Assembly (NCBI GenBank): GCA_037178675.1
Contig: JAYMGJ010000120.1
Span: 62,001-126,000 of the forward strand
Reading direction: 5' to 3'
DNA length: 64,000 nt
Source of the DNA: Scleroderma bovista
Lineage: Eukaryota; Basidiomycota; Agaricomycetes; Boletales; Sclerodermataceae
Shown here in pieces: positions 11,376 to 23,565 of this stretch. The notes under the pieces are model-generated. The model was not told the origin of the DNA. It searched no databases and saw only the letters and a program-made list of their open reading frames with translations. Both the position numbers and the translations under genes were made by a program. Numbering within the stretch: the first letter of the stretch is position 1; the number at the start of each line of letters is the position of its first letter.

Positions 11376-13939
11376 ATGGACGGGAGCGGGAAGAGGCTAC
11401 TCACGGCTGAGGAAGTCGCTGCACATAACTCCCGCGAGAGTTGCTGGATCGTCGTCCATGGTATGTTTGTGTCTTCTGAGTCACGTGTTTTACGGTTCTT
11501 GTTCCTCAGGAAGGACAAGTTGTAACTCACTCGCACACCCTAGGGAACGTATACGATGTGACAGAGTTCCTCGATGGTGCGTCCGTTCTCTTCCTTGCTT
11601 TCACCCGCGCCGATAATAGTTGCGCACAGAGCACCCTGGTAGGCCCACATGACTAAGGATGGCAAGGGACGAGCTTAGCAACGAATAGGCGGAAGCAAGA
11701 TTATCCTAAAGTATGCTGGAAAAGACGCAACGTACGTTGCTTGGCGTATATCCGTGGTGGTGCCGCGGCACGACTGAATAAGCGTAGCCAAGAGTACGAC
11801 CCGATACATCCTCCAGACGCCATCACGACGAATCTCAGGCCGGATAAACAGTCCGTACTCGTTCTTCACTTCTCTATGATCTGCTCCCCGACTGAGTCAA
11901 CACCGCAGCCTTGGACCCATTGATCCGTGCACCGTGCAGGATTCCGTCTCGGACGGACAGCTAAGCGAGCAAGAGCAGGCAAGGCTCGCACGTATTGCAG
12001 CACGTCCGCGGCTTTCGGAGATATTGAGCTTGCATGATTTCGAGGTGCGTGTATGACACGCCTTTTCTCTCCCTCATACTACATATGATTGATTCACCGA
12101 TGTCCGCGTGAAGGCGGTGGCGAGACAAGTGATGCCCGAGAAAGCGTGGGCATACTATTCGTCGGCTGCAGATGATGAGATTACGCATCGAGAGAACCAC
12201 GCTGCGTTTCATAGGTACGTATGCAGGGTTGAGCTGGATGGTGGTAAGTGGTGCGGTCCTTGATTGCCTTTCGATAGGATTTGGTTCCGTCCGCGGATCT
12301 TGAGGGATGTCACGAAAGTGGATTGGTCAACGACGATATTAGGACACAAGTCCAGCATGCCGGTGTATATCGTATGTTCCCAGCGACGTCGGCTGTATGG
12401 ACCACCGACGTTTAACGTATCCGGTAGACCGCAACGGCACTAGGAAAGCTTGGTCATCCAGATGGCGAACTCAACCTCACTCGGGCCGCCGCAAAACACG
12501 GAATCATCCAAATGGTAACAATCCCTGCCATTGTTTACTACGAATGACATCTGACAGACGAATCACTTGGCCGGGTATTAGATCCCTACGCTCGCGTCAT
12601 GTTCATTCGACGAGATTGTTGATGCTGCCGAACCGGGCCAAGATCTCTTCTTCCAGCTGTACGTGAACAAAGACCGGTCTATTACGAAGCGGATTGTCCA
12701 GCATGCAGAGGCGCGGGGGATCAAAGGTCTTTTCATCACCGTGGATGCCCCACAGCTTGGAAGACGCGAGAAAGACATGAGACAAAAGTTTGAAGCGGCA
12801 GACCCCTCTGAAGTGAGCAAAGCAAAACAGGGGGGTGTAGACAGGACACAAGGCGCAGCCAGGGCAATAAGTGTGAGTCTTTGCGCTCTGCTGCTTATCA
12901 TTTGACTATGTAGACATGGGGCATGTCAAGCTCATTGTGCTTGGATCTGTCATAGTCATTCATTGATCCTAGTTTGAACTGGGCGGATTTAGAATGGTTT
13001 AGAAGTATCACGAAAAGTATCATGTCGAGTTTTCGGTGGGTTGAAGTCTGGACTAATCACAGTCCTATGCAGTGCCTATAATTCTGAAAGGTGTACAGTG
13101 TTGGGAGGTCGGCACATTAGTTCTCTCCTCTGCCAATTTCTTTGGTTGACATTTACTAACAAGGATGCACTGGAAGCGTACGATCGTGGCCTAAACGGTG
13201 TCGTCCTGTCCAATCATGGAGGGCGCCAACTCGACTTTGCTCGATCTGGCATCGAAGTACTTGTCGAGGTTGCCGCGAAACTCAAAGAGAAGCGCGGAGT
13301 CAGTCTCCCCATCGACACATTTCAGGTATTCGTAGACGGGGGCGTGCGCCGGGCCACAGACGTCATCAAAGCTATCGCACTCGGAGCCACCGCCGGTGAG
13401 TACGGTCTCTCCTGCGTCTGATGTCCCTGCATTCCCACATTATTGTTATAGTTGGGATTGGTCGTCCCTTTTTGTATGCCTATTCCTCGTACGGAGCAGA
13501 AGGTGTTGATAAGGCTCTGCAGATACTACACGTGTGTTGTGTTCTTTCACCACTTATTCAACAGACGGGGACTGATCTCTGACATTGCATCATGCTTAAG
13601 GACGAATTTGAGATGAACATGCGACTCCTCGGCTCCCGCACGATCAGGGAGATCGTCCCGGAGATGGTAGACGCCTCTAATATCCACATACACACGGTCC
13701 CTGTTCCGATCGATAACCTTTATGAAGGCAACTGTGCGTCATTCCGTTTAGTTTTTTTTTCTCACTTCCATTCTGCCCATGCGTGCCTGCGCACACGGTT
13801 TCCGTCCCGTATTATTTTTTCCCCATTCTTTTTCATTAAATCATGTAGAGGCGGCCGGCTAAACCTAACCAACCTCATGTATTTTTTAGATGAAAAGCTT
13901 CTCGGCGCCCACCTTGGAGAGGTTAAACCCAAGTTGTAG
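11376..13939 (+). CDS. FMN-dependent L-lactate dehydrogenase, cytochrome b2 type (copy 2)
   Basis: Same architecture as the gene at 6022-8180, transcribed the other way. Early exons are 11376-11460, 11544-11576, 11630-11638 (9 nt), 11689-11731 and one from 11788. They give [26 protein letters not shown], then [19 protein letters not shown] and [13 protein letters not shown]. The flavin domain shows [59 protein letters not shown] and [12 protein letters not shown], and the protein ends [13 protein letters not shown]. Both heme-ligand His residues and the catalytic His/Arg are present, so it looks functional. Without the 9-nt microexon the first heme ligand would be lost. One intron needs a GTCGGC donor near 13109 to keep GVQCWEDALEAYD in frame. 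No targeting peptide is obvious. Confidence 0.87.
11630..11638 (+). other. Nine-nucleotide microexon of dehydrogenase copy 2
   Basis: AGCACCCTG is bounded by CACAG upstream (53-nt intron 11577-11629, GTGCGT start) and GTAGGC downstream (50-nt intron 11639-11688, branch-like TGACTAAG, TAG end). Joined to GATG and GCGGAAGC it reads Asp-Glu-His-Pro-Gly-Gly-Ser, the conserved heme-binding motif. In copy 1 the first of these introns is at the equivalent place, but the second intron is absent. Confidence 0.85.
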
Positions 13940-16823
13940 CATCCGTTTATCCCAGGGATCTAGAATCCTGCGTGGCTTGGCTGGGTATTGGCAATATTAC
14001 TCCCGCCGCACGTGGAGGTGTGGTCACAGCGGTCTATCTATCTACCGTATTGCTGTGTCTTTTGTCGTAGATTACCGGTGATTCGTATCTTATCTCTGAT
14101 CAAACAATCAACTACTAGAGCGGCGCTGAATCGAATGTACGGCATGAGCGATGATGCTTGTCAGCTGTATCCACTTGGAGCTGTGGTGATTCACTATTGT
14201 CTCTCTGAAACCGCGAACACGACCTTATAATTGAGCATGTCGAGGCGGCCGTGGAGAGTAGTTCGCGGGAAGGGGATACATAATGTGGCAACGATGTATA
14301 TGGGCCTGAGATTATGATCCGGTGCGCTTCCACGTAATGCAAGCAAGCCACGTTTTGGTTGCAGAACAAGAGGAACCCCTAAAATGGATGGTCAGACAAT
14401 TGACTGACAACCAACTCGTGCAGAGTGTATGTACATACTACCGATCCACAAAGCTGGGCACATTCCGCTGCATGCATATGGGCTGGAACACTGTTGGCAG
14501 CGCGGGAAAACCCACCTGAAATTGCGCTGTCCAACTTATCAACGCTCAACCTGAGATCGCAGCGGAAGTGAACAACTGAACTCACTTCCGCCGGGCATTA
14601 ATCGGTACCGATTTAAGGGATTGAGGGCAAATGAAGGCTCGTGCAAGAGCCTGGAAATTAAACAGAGGTCGTAATCCCTTAGGTGGAAAAAAGTGGCCCA
14701 ACTTATCGCAGTTGGACGGCCAATCTGCCACAGGATATTGGACTTCTCGTGCATGACGAATATGGTGCAGTAGGACCGGGCACGACCCACATACATACCG
14801 GGATGGCCCCATAGTCTGGGTCTTGATGGCATCATAATCGCCACAGGCCACCAAAGACAAAGGCAAGTAGTAGTCCATTACTGTCTGTTGCTGTATGCGT
14901 TCATTAGTAAGGAACCGACGCGGTGATATCAAGTTGGATATATTGCCTGGTATCTCCCGCGAGAACTTGTCATAACTTTAGCTCTGCTCTCGTCGGCCGC
15001 CATCTATCGCCACCACTGGCGCACGACGCCACCCAGCCGCCAATCAGAAAGCCACCAACGCTGTGGTACGTGGCACGTCGGATTGTTCGGGTTGAAAAGT
15101 ATCGCGTAACCAGTGGTTGCGGAGGAAAAATAGCCAGGCAGGTTCCTTCGGGTCTGGGGTGTCGTTAACGTTAATGAGGTAGGGATGGAATGCGGTCATT
15201 TGATTGGCATATGATAAGCGACGTTGGGAGAAGTTCGTATACTTGAAGGGCTGAGTGCAGCCACAAATACAGGGTTCAGAAGGGGCGGTCAGCTTACCCA
15301 CTGGCTTGTATATTAGGCCCGGGAAATTCAGTGTGCTTGAGTGTGACATGGGTGAGCTCAAGTTAGGACAGTGGCGCCAGAATACATAACGTCCGGAGGG
15401 GTCTGACCCGCGAGGCTCATTTCACCAGGGTCCCAAGGTTTAGAGAAGGGGATGAGATTCTTGCACATTAGAAGCGATCCAGCGCTATAAACACGACTTT
15501 GGTAGAATAACTAAGCGGGACTGCTTGGTTCAATATCCGAACACGAACCTGAGGGATCCCTGTGAACAAGTCGGAAGACACGTAGACAGGTATTTGGTCG
15601 CGTCAAACCCGAGTAACTGGCCCATCAAGACAATTTGCAAGCTTCAGAACCAAATGGTACCTCGTGATGAAGTACGTGTCTTGCCAGAATCGTGGCTGGG
15701 TGTATGTAGGTCTGATCCCACGAAGGTGCAGGAAAGGGCATCTCCAGAGAGGGGTCGGAATTCAGATCATGACGACCGTCAGACCCAGTGCTGCTTGGTT
15801 AACAATGAATCAAGAACACATCCTTGAACTTACATACACCTCGTCGTCGCCTCTCGGCTGTTTTCGAGCCCGCTCCGGCACTCCCACTTATCCTTGAAGA
15901 GGATCCCCCTCACTCTACCTATAAGCAGAGCCGAATACGACGGGTACCTCTTAGAGGTACATAGTACTGTGGAGCTTGAAGACTTACCGACAACGTCCCT
16001 GCGCCCACAGCGGAATTCTGCGCAACCCTGCGCACCCCGCCTGGAATTCACAGATTTACAATGATTGTCATTCACATCGCTAGCCAAGATCACCAAGATG
16101 CAATTATTACGAGATTCACAAATCCACTGACCTCCGTCTGATATTACTCGTAGTATGAGCGGTGCGTCTCTGCCATTCCATAGCAGTACTGGCGTCGACG
16201 AGTACTGACTCTTCAATAGCGTGTACTCCAGAGTTCAGAGCTATCCTTCTTCATTCCGTATCGCGGGAAGGCTCCTTAAAGGGTCCGACATTACCCAACT
16301 CCCAATCATGGGTAGTAACATGTAGATATCATGGGACCCTCTAGCCAAGGCGTCACGGCTGGAAATGCCAAAGGGTGCACGTCAAAACGTAGTCTCCCCC
16401 ACGCAGACCTGGCAGGGCAGACCCATTGAACGAGAGGGAGAATAGTCGTTCCGCCAATAATAGTATGAGTGACATAGAGGTAAGAGAAGAGTCACAGGCT
16501 CTGAAACCTCGAGCTCGTGTCAAGAACTCTATCTATATGATATTCCAAACTGAACCAAGTCGGGGGACATGCAGCACACACCAAGACCTACTAGAGACGT
16601 CATATCTACCCTCGCATCACCAGGGCTGTTCAGCTTCATACCACAACAAGTAAATCCAGCACTCTTCAAGGCCGAACAGAGCTCACCAGAAGAAGATGCA
16701 AACTGCCTGAGTCTGCTATGTAAGTCCCTAAATGAGCTGTGCATCAAAGAAGTTCTTGGTGCACATTGAAGTGTCTAAATGCATGAAATAGGTTGAAGCG
16801 GACAACAAGGACAACAAGGTGCC
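13940..16823. other. Gene-poor stretch of 2.9 kb
   Basis: There are several short frames on both strands (for example 14932-14582 minus and 16216-15830 minus). None shows a family motif, and I could not link them through convincing splice sites. It could hold a decayed multi-exon gene on the minus strand around 15.4-16.2 kb, where GT-AG-like sites are frequent, but this is not supported enough to call. Confidence 0.35.
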
Positions 16824-17630
16824 TTACCGGACGACCTTGCCGACTGCCTTGCATGATCCAGCGCCTCCTTCTCCCCACTTGACGACCCAGCGACCAACCA
16901 CTTCATTCTTCGCATTGAGAGTTTCCGCCACTGTCTCAACTTGGCCAGGAGCACCTGCTTTGGCTGCCATCACGGGCTCTTCGCTCGAGGAAGGTAACTG
17001 TATCTCTTCTGCAAGTTCCCATTTTGCGAATGGGCGTCTTGTCTCGACGAGAAAGTCTGCATCATATACGCGCGTGGTGAGTCTTCTCAGCGTCAGAGTA
17101 AGCGTGGTCATTTCGATGCCTTCGATGCCGCCGTTCTCGGCTGGCGTGAGACGACGAAGGTCGACAACGTATGGATAGCCTGACCAGCCCACCAAGGCGG
17201 TTGATACGCCGCTCGTGGTCAGAGCAGTAGTGGCGAGGGCGATGCGTGCTGATATGGGAAGTGAGGATTCAACGATGAAAATGAATGGGGTCATAATGCA
17301 TGAGAGGGCAAGAGAAGATAACGAGAAGATTTTGAGGCGACGGAAGGTCTGAGCCAGGGGACCATGGTAAGCTACTTGGTGAGGGGAGTCGCTTTGTGTA
17401 GGCTGTTGAGTTGCAGGTGAAGAAGTGGATATGCACCGGGATGGGAAAGACTGTATTGGCAGTGCAGTACTAGTATAACTGCTTGGTATTCGGTCCTTTA
17501 GATGTCGTTGAGGTATCTGGCTCGAAAGCTGCCGGACGTGGATAACACTGCTGGTGCCGGACAAGGCCCGGTACAGGAGCGTCCGCCGACATAGAGCTTG
17601 ACTCAAGGCCAGCGTCATTGTGATAGGCAA
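16824..17630 (-). CDS. Mitochondrial membrane protein, TMEM70/TMEM186-like
   Basis: A single exon of 268 codons. The N-terminus is rich in Arg, Ser and Leu with few acidic residues, typical of a mitochondrial targeting sequence. The core has YHGPLAQTFRRLKIFSLSS, a hydrophobic segment (LALSCIMTPFIFIV), a second one (IALATTALTTSGVSTALVG) and then YPYVVDLRR. That order of one amphipathic motif and two membrane spans matches the TMEM70/TMEM186/TMEM223 group, whose animal members assist assembly of respiratory complexes. The exact role in fungi is uncertain. The stop directly follows KAVGKVVR. The triplet context (CGG TAAGG) could also be a splice donor, so a short extra exon is possible. It is divergently paired with the dynactin gene. 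Confidence 0.72.
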   Translation of the reverse strand: MPITMTLALSQALCRRTLLYRALSGTSSVIHVRQLSSQIPQRHLKDRIPSSYTSTALPIQSFPSRCISTSSPATQQPTQSDSPHQVAYHGPLAQTFRRLKIFSLSSLALSCIMTPFIFIVESSLPISARIALATTALTTSGVSTALVGWSGYPYVVDLRRLTPAENGGIEGIEMTTLTLTLRRLTTRVYDADFLVETRRPFAKWELAEEIQLPSSSEEPVMAAKAGAPGQVETVAETLNAKNEVVGRWVVKWGEGGAGSCKAVGKVVR

Positions 17631-17712
17631 CTTCGAAGTTGGTCGGTCGTCCGTGTTCCACCTTGGATAGTGATTGTCTCCGAGTTGACGCGTTTCTTCG
17701 GCAACTCGCCAA
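17631..17712. promoter_or_regulatory. Compact bidirectional promoter region
   Basis: Only 82 bp separate the start codons of the TMEM70/186-like gene (minus) and the dynactin p25 gene (plus). The two genes must share promoter sequence, or their promoters overlap the neighbouring coding region. Confidence 0.5.
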
Positions 17713-18477
17713 ATGGACGCACCAATTTACTACTCGAAAGCAGAGTTCATTGAAACAGTGAGGACTATCTATTTGTATCCATGAACGATACAAGACACAT
17801 ATAAAGGACACAGGCAACAAAGTCTCGCGCAGAGCTACGATAGCTGGTCCACAGAACATCATCTTGGGAGGAAAGACCATCATCTCCAGCGGTGCAATCA
17901 TCCGAGGAGACCTCAGACGAACAGGACCAGGACATGCCGTGGTTATATCGCTGGGCAGATACTGTCTCGTTGGGGAGGGGTGCGTCATGAGGTATGCTGG
18001 TCTTCGGAATCTAGTGCCTGAACTTGCTTACATTCGCGATCGTGAGGCCACCATACAAAACCTACCGCGGCAACTTCAACTATTACCCTATGAAAATTGG
18101 GGACTACGTTCACATTGGCGCGAATAGCGTCATCGAGGCAGCAACCATAGGCAATCATGTTGTCATTGGAAAGAATTGTATCATCGTGGGTGATCTCTCT
18201 TACCTCGCCCACAACGCCTTCACATCTTGTCAGGGGAAATTCACAATCATCAAAGACTGTGCACAAGTAGCCGACAATACTGTCATACCACCAAACACCG
18301 TTGTTCCCGCTCTTGCACTCTTCTCTGGGTCACCAGGTTAGCGTTGAGTTCCTCCCTGGTGTGGTATTCACAAATTTAACAGGACGTTTCGTCGAGGACC
18401 TTCCTGAGTCGACGCAGGAATTGGTGGAATCCCAGACGAAGCAGTACTATACCCGCTTCCAGCCGCTGGACCGGTGA
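17713..18477 (+). CDS. Dynactin subunit p25 (DCTN5-like)
   Basis: Five exons give MDAPIYYSKAEFIET, then DTGNKVSRRATIAGPQNI, GGKTIISSGAIIRGDLRRT, GRYCLVGEGCVMRPPYKTY, YYPMKIGDYVHIGANSVIEA, GNHVVIGKNCIIGKFTIIKD and NTVIPPNTVVPALALFSGSP. The repeated hexapeptides are those of a left-handed beta-helix, and the order matches the p25 subunit of the dynactin pointed-end complex, which adapts dynein to cargo. The first intron must end at AAAG before GACACAGGC to keep the frame. The protein ends TRFQPLDR. Length and motif order are normal, with no sign of damage. Confidence 0.92.
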
Positions 18478-19286
18478 CTTGCAAGTCAACTCCACATCCG
18501 TGGGCACGATTCTAGCTGGGTCTTATTCGGCGTTGTTCGGAATGAATTCTGACGTGACGACTGGTCCAAATATGATCGGCTTGGCTGCATGAATTTTACC
18601 TTGGGAGCAGCAGGTTGTATTCTGTGTATTTTTACGCTAACATCGTGGCAACGCTTGGGCCACTATGGCAATGGTTATTCTAGTTGCTGCTATGAATGGG
18701 ATCACTTAGAAATCACAACTTCGCCTGGGATAGTGGTGACTCAGGCAAGTTTCTGGTTCGACATCCCTCAGTGCTCACCTAAAATACAAACACTCCGAAC
18801 CAAGTGAAGGCACCCTGATCGGATAATATATTGGGGCAGTGTGCAGCTTATTTGTTACGTTTCACTGTATCCAGTTGGATCCATCATTGTTATCATCCCT
18901 TTACGCAGGGAATGTTTCTTTCTCCAGGGCAGTGCAACAAATCACCACTGCTTGTGCAACTCGGGCCATGAATGTGTTTTGCAGAGCAAAGAAGGGACAT
19001 CCTTTGCGATCCTGAGTCCAACCTTGCCAGTCTGTTCGTTGTGTTCGCTCTTGATACGGTTCCAGATAGGTGACGCCTGGCCGCCACTGCTTCTTAATTG
19101 TCTTCTCGGAGATAGGATGACCCAGTACGCATGAGAAGAATATTATGCCCGTTCTCGAGACAGCTCCGTCTGCTGAGATGAAGGTTTACAAGTACATAAC
19201 ATAACACAAGTAACATAGCGTAGGTCCATATAATCGTATAGTAGCACAATAATGATACAGTTAACTTATTGATACATACCCATAGC
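18478..19286. other. Intergenic stretch with no supported gene
   Basis: About 0.8 kb between convergent genes (p25 and the unknown minus-strand gene). Only short, motif-free frames are present. Confidence 0.45.
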
Positions 19287-20814
19287 TCAGTAGGACATGG
19301 AAGGAGTTTGTGCAAACCACCAGGCCATCCGGACTGTGGTGCTTTTTGGTAGGACGACCTTTACTCGTTTCAACGTTGCATACGAACTGTTCATGCTTCC
19401 AGAAAAGGTCCATCGTTGTCTTGAACTCACAGTGGAACGAACAAAGAGGTCTCGAAGGGCATTCCAACTGGCTGACAAGTCAGTTTCGCGGTTAGTCGTG
19501 GGCCGTTCTGGGACATTTAGCTGCGCCTGCAAAACATGTAACTCCGAGAACAAAACAAGTACAGGAAATGTCGGAACTCACAAGTTTCTCGGTGATCCTG
19601 TCGAGATAGGAAACCAGGGGGGTCAATTCTCCTATCACCGCTTCCAACCTGGACGCCAGTGCGGCGCCGATCTCTTCTTTGGGTGCATATGAGGGTACAC
19701 GTCGCGACAAAACGCGCCGAGTTTGACGGGAATCTTTCCATTGTGACCCTTTTGCCGCCAGGCGTTGATGTATCATTCGCAAGTCGAACAGAAGTTGTCT
19801 GATGCGCTGGTGAGCAGCTGAATACTCGAGAAGTAGGTTAGAAGCGGTCCGATGATACACAGCCAGAACGCGGGCTTCTTGATCTTTTCTCAGGCAGGGA
19901 GAGTCGAATGAGGAAGATGTACTGAGATGGTCAAGTTCATTGAGCGCGTGCGTAAACTGGAATATGTGTGAACAGTTGGGAGAATAAAACAGTGAGATAA
20001 CCTACTGTCTTTCCGATTAATCCTCCCGGGGTGAAATCGATAAGAGGCGTTTGCGAGTCTGTGAAGTTTATCCCCAAATCTGTTCTTTCCGTGCCTGAAT
20101 ATAAATTCTTGCGTTGTCCAGTGAACTGGGTCTCTAGCAGAAGCGCCTTCATACTAACATTTATCAGCCCCTTGTAATAGCCTGGGTGCATGATCTGTAC
20201 TCACTCGACTTGGTATTCGTCCAAAAGAACATGGAGATGAGCAGTGAATCCTGCAGTCAACGTTACTGCAGAACTCGCGTGCATGATATGGTCTGAGACA
20301 AATTGCAAGACTGCGGCAGCTTTTTGGGTGGTTTCGGTCGACTTGTAGGAATCTGTCCACGTATGGCAGGAGGTAGGCATGGATAGAAACAGAGAGGGGA
20401 TACGCTCTGTCGCTTTTGACGCAGATATAATAAGCTGCAATTGACAGATGTAAAGCACCTAAAACTCGACACTTTACAAGGGGCTCTGGATACTAGATGC
20501 GAACATACCAAATCGATGACCACCCTTATGGAAAGAAAAATGGCGACAAGAATAGAAAAGCGTTTGGCAGCCTCGACACACCAATGAAGAATATTCCGGG
20601 TATACACTTGATCGCCATGCGCTGCGGTGCATCGTCGATTGCGTCGAGAGGGCAGGTAATATAGGACTTGGCTAGATTTGTATGTCCGAAGTCGGCGGAG
20701 ACAGTTGCATGCACCACATAAACATTGTAGATCTACAGACGGTGCCAGAGGACCTGAACGGGGTGACTGCCTTTGGGGTGGGGTTCGCATTGTCATGACA
20801 TGGGTAGAAGGCAT
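19287..20814 (-). CDS. Unknown protein with one N-terminal membrane segment
   Basis: Five exons join in frame from 20814 leftwards. Exon 1 begins MPSTHVMTMRTPPQRQSP and ends in a hydrophobic span (FSILVAIFLSIRVVIDL). Later exons give SYKSTETTQKAAAVLQFVSD, LTAGFTAHLHVLLDEYQVE, NLYSGTERTDLGINFTDSQ, HRTASNLLLEYSAAHQRIR and EEIGAALASRLEAVIGELTP, and the last contains ETDLSASWNALRDLF. Introns are 45-60 nt with GTATGT, GTGAGT and GTAGGT donors. The C-terminal half is helical and Leu/Arg-rich. I recognise no family. It could be a fungal-specific single-pass membrane protein. The exact 3' end is uncertain because a possible GTGAGT donor lies near 19437. Confidence 0.55.
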
Positions 20815-21398
20815 GAGAAACGACTAACAGGATCTGAGCCAGCCAGTCCCGCAGGGGTTATAGGATAGTCTAACGCGCAACAGACGGTTCTTCGAAGGGG
20901 GGATTTATGCATTTTGCGATGATACTACCAATGACGGGATCAGAGTTTAGGAGACAAAAGGCTCTGAGCCGTGATGGACGGAAGCATCTCGCTACTGTGT
21001 GCTTATTGTGATGCTATGGGGATGCGAGCGCGCACTGTGTCGCACTGAGCAGTGAGCATGATGACGACGAGGTGGCAGACAATAATCGCTTACGGCATGA
21101 TACCGTCGATGGCTGTAATGCGGTAACAAACAAACTTCAAACCACTACGTACCATCCTCACACCAAATTGAAGCCGTTTGATTTGATAGTTTCCGCTGCC
21201 ACAGCCAACGCCTCAATTTCGCATTTCTTTGCATACCTTTCTAACGCCGCATACAAAGTTATGTCAATGAACTGCTGGAACTTCTACCGTCCGTCAAACC
21301 AATGCAAACCAGCCGGAACAGCAGGTGGGTTGCGGGGGGTTGAGCGAGGGACGAAAACTTCAAGAGCCGACTTCGGACAGGGCTGGAGGATAACTCCT
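20815..21398. other. Spacer before the duplicated BTB segment
   Basis: The frame beginning at 21072 (plus) crosses into the duplicated segment and has no recognisable motif. I treat it as non-coding. Confidence 0.4.
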
Positions 21399-23565
21399 GC
21401 GAGGCGGGCTTTGACTGAGGTTTGGACCGGTCGCAGCGCTTCGCCCTTCGCCTGTGTTTTCGCAATTCATAAGTCACAATGTAGTGGACTCCACCTGATC
21501 AGCACTCATGTGTGTATAAATCATCTTATGAAAACGAGTGCAATAATATCAGGATTCACTTGACAAAAATGCAGACTTGTCTGGGTCTTGGCTAAAACAT
21601 TGCGGCGATTATATACCCGTCTCATATCTGATAATAGAGTCAGTTTACTCAAATGAATGCCGTCTGATACAGGTGTCCGCACTGTTCTCCCGAGTACCTG
21701 GATCCGACCGAGTGATTGTTCCTCCCATAACTTGGTAAAGTCGAACAGTTTAAGCGCTATGTCCTTAACTTTCTTCTGACCTCAGAGTCTCAGACGTCAG
21801 AAGAAATGACGATCCTGCAGCATTTCATACACGAGATGAACTGGTGTATGCGAACTGTACAGTCCGCAAAGGATGGCCTGGTTGGGCTTCTCGGTGGTGT
21901 TTTTTTCTGAATATAAACCGTTAAAGACTGAAGAACAAGTGATATATGCATGTCTTGCCTGCAAGAAAGTAACACATAATAGATTTGAACATTTTGTTTT
22001 TATGCTGGGATACCAGTACGGACCGTAATAGCGGGGCTGATGAAAGAAAAGGGAGACAGGAGATACAGAGGGAGATGTGGAAGAGGCCTCTTAAACGTTA
22101 TCTTCCGAATTCCGCTTAGTGGCTCCGAAGATGGACAGATATAACTTGCAGGGAGACTGATAACCCAGAAAAGAGTAACAATCTGATTCCAGTGCTCCAC
22201 CACTAGATAGTAGTCACTTGGGGTGATGAAGGGATTTAATTCCTTCGAAGAATCAAGGCCAGGACCGAACGTGAGGTCCTAAGGACCCTCAACGATCGTT
22301 TAGTACATATGGCAAGTATTTGTATTTCTCGCGACGAAGACGGAGAACGGAGAAAGTAAAGTAGTGGCACATACATGTTTCGATCATACATCGATGCAAG
22401 ACGACAGAGATCTTATAAGATGGGTTATCGCATAGGCAAGGGAACAGATGGAAGTAAGGGCTATAGCACGACACCAGTATCAGCGAATGAAGCAGTATAC
22501 GGAAGCCATCACTCACAAGTATCCAAGGTACGACTCATTCAAATAATATCATCACCTAGTGATCGCCAACCCCTTCAATAACCAAACTCAGACTCCAAAC
22601 CGAGATTCCACCTTAGTCCTGTTTCAAAACGACCTCTACGTTCGTCACTCTGCACGTTTCTGTGGTGAATAAAATGAAGATGATTGTATGAATGTAATCA
22701 CCGTCTCATCGGGTAGCTGAAAAATTCTCTTGATCGTGTGGGTGAAATCAACCGTGCCTACATCCCGAGGCCCTGATAAGAGGTATTGGATTGCAGGTTC
22801 CCCCCGACCATACTTAGGCCTCGTGCCTAAAGTTAGACTTTCACGCACTGCCGCTACCTTCAGGGCTACATCTAAGCCAAGGAGATCAACATCTTTGATG
22901 CCAATGGGTTCAGGTCGTTTGGCCAACTCGTCTAACCCAGGGACTAGCCACCCTTTGATGTCGTGTTGGAAAGCCAGCGCAACCTTCTCTACTGGGCTCT
23001 TCTTCACCAAATAGTATGGCACCTTTTTGACGGAATTCTTGTGAACATCATCGAACTCCCACATTCGGGCCAGCTTGACGACTGAAAGCCACTCATCAGG
23101 GCTCTTCGGTAGATTTTTCTGGGGCCCAAAAGTGCTGCAAGACAATATAGAATTTTGAGTAGGAAGACTACATGGCCCACTAACCTTGTGAAAAGAACTC
23201 CAAGTAGCAGCCTAAATTCTTGCGCCTTTATACCGGGAAGGAATATAGGGTTTTCATTAGTCGAACCCTCCAAAAGCTCGCCCTTTGGAACGGGGAGCGA
23301 AAACATGTCCCGAAAGACTCGAGACTGCGATTCAAGGGTATTTCGGGGCACTCTGAATAAACAATCTTCTACCTGTGAGTGGAGTGTAAGAGAAGTTGGC
23401 TCCAACTTGATCACAAAATTGCAAGAACATTGAGGGTCACAAAAGTCATGTAGAATTCATCATCCAAATTCTCTTGAGCATCTCCCTTCATTATCTGGTT
23501 GTCGAGAAGTTGGCCTTAAGCTTCAAGTTGGCTGGACGTCACGTAGAAAATGTTGAAGTCTCTGA
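21399..23565. repeat. Segmental duplication, copy 1 (matches 54907-57112)
   Basis: Both copies open with GCGAGGCGGGCTTTGACTG and GGTTTGGACCGGTCGCA, share the 3' flank (for example ACATTGCGGCGATTATATAC), the whole BTB gene, and close near CACGTAG and GAAGTCTCTGGA-like sequence. They differ by scattered substitutions and small indels, so the duplication is neither recent nor ancient. Sequence outside these limits is unrelated. Confidence 0.88.
22645..23491 (-). CDS. BTB/POZ-domain protein, copy 1
   Basis: The start MKGDAQENLDDEFYMTFVTLN is followed by an intron and VEDCLFRVPRNTLESQSRV, FRDMFSLPVPKGELLEGS and IKAQEFRLLLGVLFT: the BTB/POZ fold as found in large agaricomycete families. The last exon has LPKSPDEWLSVVKLARMWEF, PVEKVALAFQHDIKGW and LALKV-like helices. 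BTB proteins homo-oligomerise and often serve as Cullin-3 adaptors. For this fungal group no function is established. It ends SFYSPQKRAE. The frame is open in all exons. The paralogue at 56189-57010 is very similar but ends earlier (ETVIAFI). Confidence 0.75.
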
